A DNA stretch of 64,000 nucleotides from Halobacteriales archaeon QH_7_65_31 (GTDB lineage: Archaea; Halobacteriota; Halobacteria; Halobacteriales; Haloarculaceae). Numbering within the stretch: the stretch's first letter is position 1; every line of letters starts with the position of its first letter. The position numbers were made by a program, and so were the translations under genes. Below are positions 58,151 through 64,000 of this stretch, one piece after another. Below the pieces are notes generated by a model, which did not search any database, was not told where the DNA came from, and saw only the letters and a list, made by a program, of their open reading frames with translations. Location of the stretch: assembly GCA_003021785.1 (NCBI GenBank), contig PXQU01000013.1, positions 124,001 to 188,000 on the forward strand. The letters are read 5' to 3'.

Positions 58151-61100
58151 GTTACAGACGAACCCTTGTGGGGTTGAAGCGCAACGACAGCTCGCGAATC
58201 GATCCGACGCCTGCCAGTTACAGACGAACCCTTGTGGGGTTGAAGCTCAGAGCCAATTAAACTCACGGCTGAGTCTGCCGCGTTACAGACGAACCCTTGT
58301 GGGGTTGAAGCCGTCACCGGGATAATCACTTCGGAAACGTCTGCCGAGTTACAGACGAACCCTTGTGGGGTTGAAGCGTCAGAGAGGATTCCACCGCCGA
58401 AGCCCTGTCGTTGTTACAGACGAACCCTTGTGGGGTTGAAGCTGTTCAAGCCGGCCAGCGACGTAATCGAACTCGTCGTTACAGACGAACCCTTGTGGGG
58501 TTGAAGCGGCGAGGATGATGTGTAAATGGCCGAGTTTCGCACGAGTTACAGACGAACCCTTGTGGGGTTGAAGCACGCACGAGCCGCAGTTACCACACGC
58601 GGCGCAGTGTTACAGACGAACCCTTGTGGGGTTGAAGCCGCCGGCGAGAGTAATACGTGGGGGCTTCGCGACGGTTACAGACGAACCCTTGTGGGGTTGA
58701 AGCCGAGGAAAGAGAAACGGCGACGCGCTCCGACGCTACGTTACAGACGAACCCTTGTGGGGTTGAAGCAAACGCAGGGGGCGACCCTCCTGAGAGGGCT
58801 GAGACGGTTACAGACGAACCCTTGTGGGGTTGAAGCCGACGACGAGTGGACGCGAATCGACGACACGCTGAGTTACAGACGAACCCTTGTGGGGTTGAAG
58901 CTCGAACGCCTCGACCAGATCGAGGACCGCGTCGACGAGTTACAGACGAACCCTTGTGGGGTTGAAGCTCGTACTCGGTCGAGTCGTGGTCGACGCCGTA
59001 CGTCGTTACAGACGAACCCTTGTGGGGTTGAAGCCCGGTCCGCGTGACGTCGTAGTCGTACAGTTCGAGGTTACAGACGAACCCTTGTGGGGTTGAAGCC
59101 CCGATCGACCGTCGTCGACGGCGGCGGACTCGACGCGTTACAGACGAACCCTTGTGGGGTTGAAGCTGCTTTCTCTGCTCCAGTATCTCGGCTTGGAGAT
59201 CGTTACAGACGAACCCTTGTGGGGTTGAAGCCGTTCGCGGTCGCGACGCTCGGGAAGCCCGCGCTCGTTACAGACGAACCCTTGTGGGGTTGAAGCGCCG
59301 GTAGTGCCGAGGAGTTACGCGAGAACGATGCGGTTACAGACGAACCCTTGTGGGGTTGAAGCGGCCGGGGCTGATGTCGCTCATCGGCTACATTGCAATG
59401 TTACAGACGAACCCTTGTGGGGTTGAAGCATATCGGAGATAGATAGCGGTGGAGCAGTCGGGAACGGTTACAGACGAACCCTTGTGGGGTTGAAGCGAGA
59501 TATTGAAGCTCTCCGTCCATGTCGTTCCCTCGAGTTACAGACGAACCCTTGTGGGGTTGAAGCAAAAAGTCGTGGTCGGACTCGTCGGTCCCCTGGCGCG
59601 TTACAGACGAACCCTTGTGGGGTTGAAGCCTCCAGCTGCCACGAGTGGGACCCGAGTCCGACGGGGTTACAGACGAACCCTTGTGGGGTTGAAGCTCGTC
59701 GTGAACGAGGAGGTCCCCAGTTCGAGCGAGGTTACAGACGAACCCTTGTGGGGTTGAAGCGACTGATTCTAGTGATGTGAGTGAAGACGAGTGGGTGTTA
59801 CAGACGAACCCTTGTGGGGTTGAAGCCTCAAATTCGAGATCATACGTCTTCGGACTCTCTTGTTACAGACGAACCCTTGTGGGGTTGAAGCGAGCGGGGC
59901 CGGACTTGGACTCGGGGGAACCCCGGGTTACAGACGAACCCTTGTGGGGTTGAAGCTCGAAGTCTGCCGATTCTGGCCGGTAGCGGCCCGCTGTTACAGA
60001 CGAACCCTTGTGGGGTTGAAGCAGAGAGATGCAGCGGCCTCAAACTCGTCTCCATAGTTACAGACGAACCCTTGTGGGGTTGAAGCCCCTTCGTCCGTGA
60101 TAACGTACACACCGTTCCCCAGTTACAGACGAACCCTTGTGGGGTTGAAGCCTCCCCGCGCTCACCGACGCGGCCGAGGGCATCAACGGTTACAGACGAA
60201 CCCTTGTGGGGTTGAAGCGAGTCCGCGAAGGAAACCATCACGAGCATCGCCTCGTTACAGACGAACCCTTGTGGGGTTGAAGCCCCGAAGTCGGCATACC
60301 CGTCGGCGCACCGCTCGCGGTTACAGACGAACCCTTGTGGGGTTGAAGCCTCCGGTACTCGCAGGCGGCGGCGAAGTACGACTCGTTACAGACGAACCCT
60401 TGTGGGGTTGAAGCGGAGATTGGAAGCTCCTCCGCGATCTCGTTGAGAGAGTTACAGACGAACCCTTGTGGGGTTGAAGCGACGTAGACGTTACTCACCA
60501 TATTAGACACGTGTTACAGACGAACCCTTGTGGGGTTGAAGCTGCGACACCATCCTCCCGAACTACAGTGTAGTAGCTTGTTACAGACGAACCCTTGTGG
60601 GGTTGAAGCCGCGACTCGCTTGGGATCGTCGCCGGCGGCCAGCCGGTTACAGACGAACCCTTGTGGGGTTGAAGCGTCTCGCGTATCGACGCCGTCAACT
60701 GAGCGAGCGTGTTACAGACGAACCCTTGTGGGGTTGAAGCGGCTGCGAGACCCTCTCACTGCGCGAGTTCTCGTCGCGTTACAGACGAACCCTTGTGGGG
60801 TTGAAGCCAGTCGAACCCGTATTTCGAGACCGCGGAGCGGCGTGTTACAGACGAACCCTTGTGGGGTTGAAGCCCAGAGAGCAAATACCCATAGACAATG
60901 GACGATACCGTTACAGACGAACCCTTGTGGGGTTGAAGCGCACTGACAGCTCGCAGATTGATCCGACGCCCGCCAGTTACAGACGAACCCTTGTGGGGTT
61001 GAAGCAGCTCGCATCTCCTCATCAAGCTGCTCCTTGCGTGTTACAGACGAACCCTTGTGGGGTTGAAGCAGTCCAGTCCGTCCAGTGCGATTACACCGAC

Positions 61101-61658
61101 TGTCGTTACAGACGAACCCTTGTGGGGTTGAAGCACTCGGGAATCCGACGGCGTGGGCCTTCGCATGGGGTTACAGACGAACCCTTGTGGGGTTGAAGCG
61201 CTAACAAGGTCCAGATTGAAGTCACCAGCGACCAGTTACAGACGAACCCTTGTGGGGTTGAAGCGGCGGTCAACCCCTACCCCTTGACCGTCGAGATCGT
61301 TACAGACGAACCCTTGTGGGGTTGAAGCCGTCGCCCGACGTGGGACAGTCCTCGACGCCGCGAGTTACAGACGAACCCTTGTGGGGTTGAAGCTCTATCT
61401 ACGGGGGCGCGGCGTCCCTCGAACCCGACGTTACAGACGAACCCTTGTGGGGTTGAAGCCGGATATACGTCTCCAGTGCTGCCACGACTCGCGCCGGTTA
61501 CAGACGAACCCTTGTGGGGTTGAAGCTATACGAGCAACTCGCGCGACGGCGTGCCTGTGGACGGTTACAGACGAACCCTTGTGGGGTTGAAGCAATCGCG
61601 GGGCGGTCGGGGGCGTCCCACGGCTCTGGTTACAGACGAACCCTTGTGGGGTTAAATC
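58151..61658 (+). CRISPR. Type I-B-like CRISPR array, 54 repeats, 53 spacers
   Basis: The 30-bp repeat begins GTTACAGACGAACCC and ends TTGTGGGGTTGAAGC; I counted 54 copies with a period of 62-67 bp, so spacers are 32-37 nt. All are identical except the last (61629-61658), which ends GTTAAATC. The sequence is very close to repeats of haloarchaeal type I-B systems, which normally carry GTTTCAGACG at the start. No cas gene lies in the window, so the array depends on Cas proteins encoded elsewhere. Spacers 1 (58181-58216) and 43 (60940-60975) are diverged copies of one sequence. Confidence 0.99.
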
Positions 61659-61693
61659 GGGGTTGCTCGTGAGCCACGCAGCAATCGTGCGGA

Positions 61694-61708
61694 GTTTCAG
61701 ACGAACTC
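61694..61708 (+). repeat. Decayed terminal CRISPR repeat
   Basis: GTTTCAGACGAAC, matching the repeat's first 13 bases except that T replaces A at position 4, begins exactly 35 nt (one spacer length) after the last array repeat. The rest of the repeat is lost. It looks like the original terminal repeat, and its GTTTC start is the form common in other haloarchaea. Confidence 0.6.
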
Positions 61709-61855
61709 CTCGAGACGGGCCTCTCGTTCCTAGTGCTCGGCGAGCGCTTCGGCGTACGTCGCAACATCTCGGAACTGCTCCGGGTTTGACCCGTTGAGTG
61801 TGTTGACGATCTCCGTGGGAAGGTTCGCCGGTGGGGTCGGGGATTCGTATGAAAT
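61698..61855 (-). pseudogene. Fragment of a small haloarchaeal protein (DUF6788-like)
   Basis: Reading leftward, the frame gives PTPPANLPTEIVNTLNGSN, then PEQFRDVATYAEALAEH, a TAG stop (61730-61732), then EREARLEEF. From memory this resembles the N-terminal part of a common haloarchaeal accessory protein, in which the segment continues EH-x-EREARLEE without a stop. No start codon is in frame, and the 3' part is missing where it meets the decayed CRISPR repeat. I regard it as a pseudogene remnant. Confidence 0.5.
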
Positions 61856-61955
61856 CGGCTACTCTCTTATTAAGAAACAGGGATCACAAAATAATAGTCT
61901 TGTTGGTTAAGACGGTAGAGACGACTCTCTCGACTGACGGCTGTAACATTACTCG

Positions 61956-61977
61956 AAACTTGTTTATAAACGAGTTT
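61956..61977. promoter_or_regulatory. 22-bp near-perfect palindrome over promoter (operator)
   Basis: AAACT-t-GTTTATAAAC-g-AGTTT: 20 of 22 positions are symmetric. The core GTTTATAAAC doubles as a TATA-like box centred about 27 nt before the GTG at 61994, so a leaderless transcript would start at that codon. Binding of a dimeric winged-helix protein here would block the promoter. The obvious candidate is the product of the first gene. Confidence 0.7.
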
Positions 61978-61993
61978 CCTACTATGTTACACT

Positions 61994-62920
61994 GTGCTCC
62001 GGCGAATCGAACTCGAGGTCCTCGCCACGGTCGACCGCGGCGACACGATCTCCGAACTCGCGACGAAGCTCGACCACAGCGAGAGCTACCTCTCTCGTGC
62101 TGTCGCCGACCTCGTGGAAAAAGGGCTCATCTACACGGAACGCGACGGCCGGCGAAAACGAGTCGTCCCGTCTGATGCTCTCGCCGTCGAACTCTATCAG
62201 GACCTCGTCCGCCAGCACTCCCACATCGAGTTCCCCGAGCTACTGACCGGCAAGGCACTCGAGGTACTCTACTATCTTGACCAGCCGCGAACCGTCGCCG
62301 AGATTGCCGACCGGAGCGACAACTACCGCAATACGATTAACCGTGTCCTCAAGCGATTCCGCAACCGTGGACTCGTCGGGACGGACGACGGCCGCTACGA
62401 GTTCAACGCCGACTTCGACCGCCTCCACGAGTTCGCCCGTGAACTCGCACACCATCTACATCGCCACCGTCTCGAAGCCGTTGCCCCGAAGGGCACGATT
62501 CTCTGGGAGGACTACGACGAATTCCTCGCCCAGGCCGAGACGGAGATCGACGCAAACGAGTTCCATGAAACTGGACTCGCTCAATTCGCGGCCTTCGACC
62601 TCCAGTTCCTCCTCACTGACCACCGCTACTACCGCTACTCCGAGGATCTTGACGAGGTCTCGCCGGCGGAACTCTGCTGTCACACGCTGTTAATCGACGA
62701 CGGCAGCCGCCACCGTTCGTACTGTCTCCTCCTGCTCAGCCACGTCGACGTCGACGAGGAGGACCTCCGAGCGCAGGCGGCGACGTATGGACTCGAAGAC
62801 GAAATCGACGCCTTGCTCCGCTACCTCGAGACGCACGGCGAGATCGGCGACGACCGGCTCCCAGAGTGGGACGAGTTTCAAGAGTTGGCAGCCGGCTACG
62901 AAGTGCCACTCCCATCATGA
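61994..62920 (+). CDS. Double winged-helix regulator / putative antitoxin
   Basis: A 308-aa protein starting at GTG 61994, supported by the TATA-like box 27 nt upstream. The first winged helix is about 15-60 (TISELATKLDHSESYLSRAVADLVEKG) and the second about 92-138 (TVAEIADRSDNYRNTINRVLKRFRNRG). The C-terminal half (about 150-308) is acidic and unassigned (ILWEDYDEFLAQAE, RHRSYCLLLLSHVD). It overlaps the nucleotidyltransferase start by 4 nt (ATGA). HTH-plus-nucleotidyltransferase pairs resemble AbiEi/AbiEii-type toxin-antitoxin units; here the HTH protein would be antitoxin and autorepressor. Confidence 0.75.
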   Translation: MLRRIELEVLATVDRGDTISELATKLDHSESYLSRAVADLVEKGLIYTERDGRRKRVVPSDALAVELYQDLVRQHSHIEFPELLTGKALEVLYYLDQPRTVAEIADRSDNYRNTINRVLKRFRNRGLVGTDDGRYEFNADFDRLHEFARELAHHLHRHRLEAVAPKGTILWEDYDEFLAQAETEIDANEFHETGLAQFAAFDLQFLLTDHRYYRYSEDLDEVSPAELCCHTLLIDDGSRHRSYCLLLLSHVDVDEEDLRAQAATYGLEDEIDALLRYLETHGEIGDDRLPEWDEFQELAAGYEVPLPS

Positions 62921-63720
62921 GACCAACATTCGGACGTGAGTACATCGAGAACGAATTCCAGCGAATCGGAGACGGGCTTTCTGAACCGCTCACCGTCTAC
63001 CTGATCGGTGGTGGGGCGATGTCGCTGCGCGACCTCAAGGGGGCGACGAAAGATATCGACCTGGTCGTCCCAGATGGCGACGCGTACGGCCAGCTGTGGG
63101 CCGTCCTGATGGACCTCGGGTATGCGGAGGTTCAATCACTGGATCCAGATTACCGGGCGCTAGGGGCGACGAGCTGCGTCGAGAACGACGATGGGTGTCG
63201 CCTCGATATCTTCAACCAGCAGATCGCGAACAAGCTCGTGCTCACCGACGGTATGCAAGAGCGCAGCGAGCCGTTCCTCGATACGGATCGACTGACGGTC
63301 CGGCTGGTCAGTAACGAGGATATCTTTCTGTTCAAGACAATCGCAGGCCGCGACGACGACATCGAGGACATGAATATGCTCGTGCAGGCCGGATCCGATT
63401 ACGACGTCGTCCGAGAAGAACTCGAAGCCCGGATCGACCGCCTAGGGGACGACCAGTTCGCCACGTTCGCGAACAAAGCATTGGTTGAACTCGGGGAACG
63501 GTACGGGGTGACCACGCCGATCGAGAACCGCGTTCAGGAGCTGACGAAAAGGTACTACCGGGGGCTCGAAGTCCTCCAAGCACTTGACGAGCCGATGGCC
63601 GTTGACGAACTGGCTGCGGAACTGGAGCTGGATGACGAAGAGGTTCGGGAGCAGATGGCGTATCTCTCAACGTTCGACCGGGTCCATCGGGATGGCGACA
63701 CAGTCCGTCCTGTGGAGTAG
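62917..63720 (+). CDS. AbiEii/MNT-like nucleotidyltransferase (DUF6036-type), putative toxin
   Basis: A 267-aa protein from the ATG overlapping the previous TGA. The nucleotidyltransferase core is VYLIGGGAMSLRDLKG and then TKDIDLVV with D46-x-D48; a third acidic residue lies in GCRLDIFN. After the core (about 1-150) comes a helical region, and the last 60 residues form a small winged helix (AVDELAAELELDDEEVREQM). Members of this superfamily modify tRNA or proteins by nucleotide transfer. Activity here is inferred. Confidence 0.75.
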   Translation: MRPTFGREYIENEFQRIGDGLSEPLTVYLIGGGAMSLRDLKGATKDIDLVVPDGDAYGQLWAVLMDLGYAEVQSLDPDYRALGATSCVENDDGCRLDIFNQQIANKLVLTDGMQERSEPFLDTDRLTVRLVSNEDIFLFKTIAGRDDDIEDMNMLVQAGSDYDVVREELEARIDRLGDDQFATFANKALVELGERYGVTTPIENRVQELTKRYYRGLEVLQALDEPMAVDELAAELELDDEEVREQMAYLSTFDRVHRDGDTVRPVE

Positions 63721-63950
63721 CTCAATCGCTGCCCTACGGGGAGGCGGCCGTCTGGTCGGGGGACACGGCCCCGTTTGATCTCGTGATCGACGCGACGCAG
63801 ATGCTTGCAGCCACCTTCGGGTGAGCGCTGCTGCCAGTCGGGACAGGTACATGACTCGTCGATGACCCTGACTTCGCACCGACTTCCGGACACGAACTGA
63901 ACCTCGTCGCGACCGGCTTCCGATGGCTTTTCTTCTCGACCGCGCGATCT
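63700..63950 (-). pseudogene. SWIM zinc-finger protein fragment
   Basis: Reading leftward from about 63930, the frame gives DESCTCPDWQQRSPEGG, then CKHLRRVDHEIKRGRVPRPD. This is a SWIM motif (C-x-C ... C-x-H) in the form found in haloarchaeal SWIM proteins. Only about 60 meaningful residues exist. The frame then runs antisense into the nucleotidyltransferase 3' end, so it is a remnant or a very short gene (an ATG at 63893 is available). Confidence 0.4.
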
Positions 63951-63956
63951 CGGCGT

Positions 63957-64000
63957 ATGAGCGACGACTACCGAACCGAAGCGGACAGTCTCGGAGAGAT
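63957..64000 (+). CDS. fumC: Fumarate hydratase class II-like, 5' end only
   Basis: The ATG at 63957 opens MSDDYRTEADSLGE before the window ends. The pattern M-x-D-Y-R-x-E-x-D-S-L-G-E is the N terminus of haloarchaeal class II fumarase (FumC) and related aspartase-like enzymes. Only 14 full codons are visible, so the enzyme type cannot be confirmed. Confidence 0.6.
   Translation, partial: MSDDYRTEADSLGE

Noticed and set aside
58128-61590. Many frames reading LQTNPCGVEA or STPQGFVCN repeats
   Set aside because: These are translations of the CRISPR repeat in different frames and strands, not genes.
61831-62175. 114-aa frame covering the start of the HTH gene
   Set aside because: It overlaps the palindromic promoter and the conserved winged-helix coding sequence in another frame, and shows no domain.

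Overview
The window is chromosomal DNA from a halophilic archaeon (class Halobacteria). By eye it is strongly GC-rich. The proteins are very acidic, many genes start with GTG or overlap the previous stop as ATGA/GTGA, and many transcripts look leaderless with a TATA-like box about 27 nt upstream. The gene content is typical of haloarchaea: a PurN-PurH fusion, HAH_0734 family, DUF2298, DUF5813, Bat-type regulator, Tat-exported subtilase and class II initiator tRNA. The genus cannot be fixed from the sequence alone.

Region 1 (1 to about 11.07 kb) is an integrated, tailless, membrane-containing virus of the SNJ1/SH1 kind (Simuloviridae/Sphaerolipoviridae-like). It holds a small packaging ATPase, a membrane protein, two consecutive capsid-protein candidates, a run of small structural and spike genes, a leftward lysogeny-type module with two PhiH1-repressor-like winged-helix proteins, a rightward string of small zinc-finger genes, and a tyrosine integrase. 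Its left end lies outside the window. Region 2 (11.1 to 12.8 kb) carries two VapBC-type toxin-antitoxin pairs.

Region 3 (12.9 to 58.0 kb) is mostly core chromosome. It includes one-carbon metabolism (mch), pyrimidine synthesis (pyrF), a purine cluster (purNH-purC-purS-purQ leftward, purB divergent), translation genes (rpl44e-rps27e-eif2a-nop10, rps8e, YchF and GTPBP1-like GTPases), two PhoU regulators, two membrane-anchored J-domain proteins, a 2-oxoacid dehydrogenase E1 alpha subunit, and tRNA-Leu(UAA) and initiator tRNA-Met. Accessory pieces are scattered among these: a Bat-like sensor/regulator and a subtilase between nop10 and the PAC2 gene, a tandem pair of Tat lipoproteins, and a roughly 1.1 kb AT-rich patch behind the initiator tRNA bounded by an imperfect copy of the tRNA 3' end.

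Region 4 (58.0 to 61.7 kb) is a type I-B-like CRISPR array with 54 repeats and 53 spacers and no cas genes in view. The newest spacer and spacer 43 are diverged copies of the same protospacer. The trailer end is degenerate and runs into a pseudogene fragment. Region 5 (61.95 to 63.7 kb) is a two-gene unit: a double winged-helix protein plus an AbiEii/MNT-like nucleotidyltransferase. Its promoter is covered by a near-perfect 22-bp palindrome. This is the best candidate for an under-described defence or toxin-antitoxin module here. The window ends inside a fumarase-type gene.
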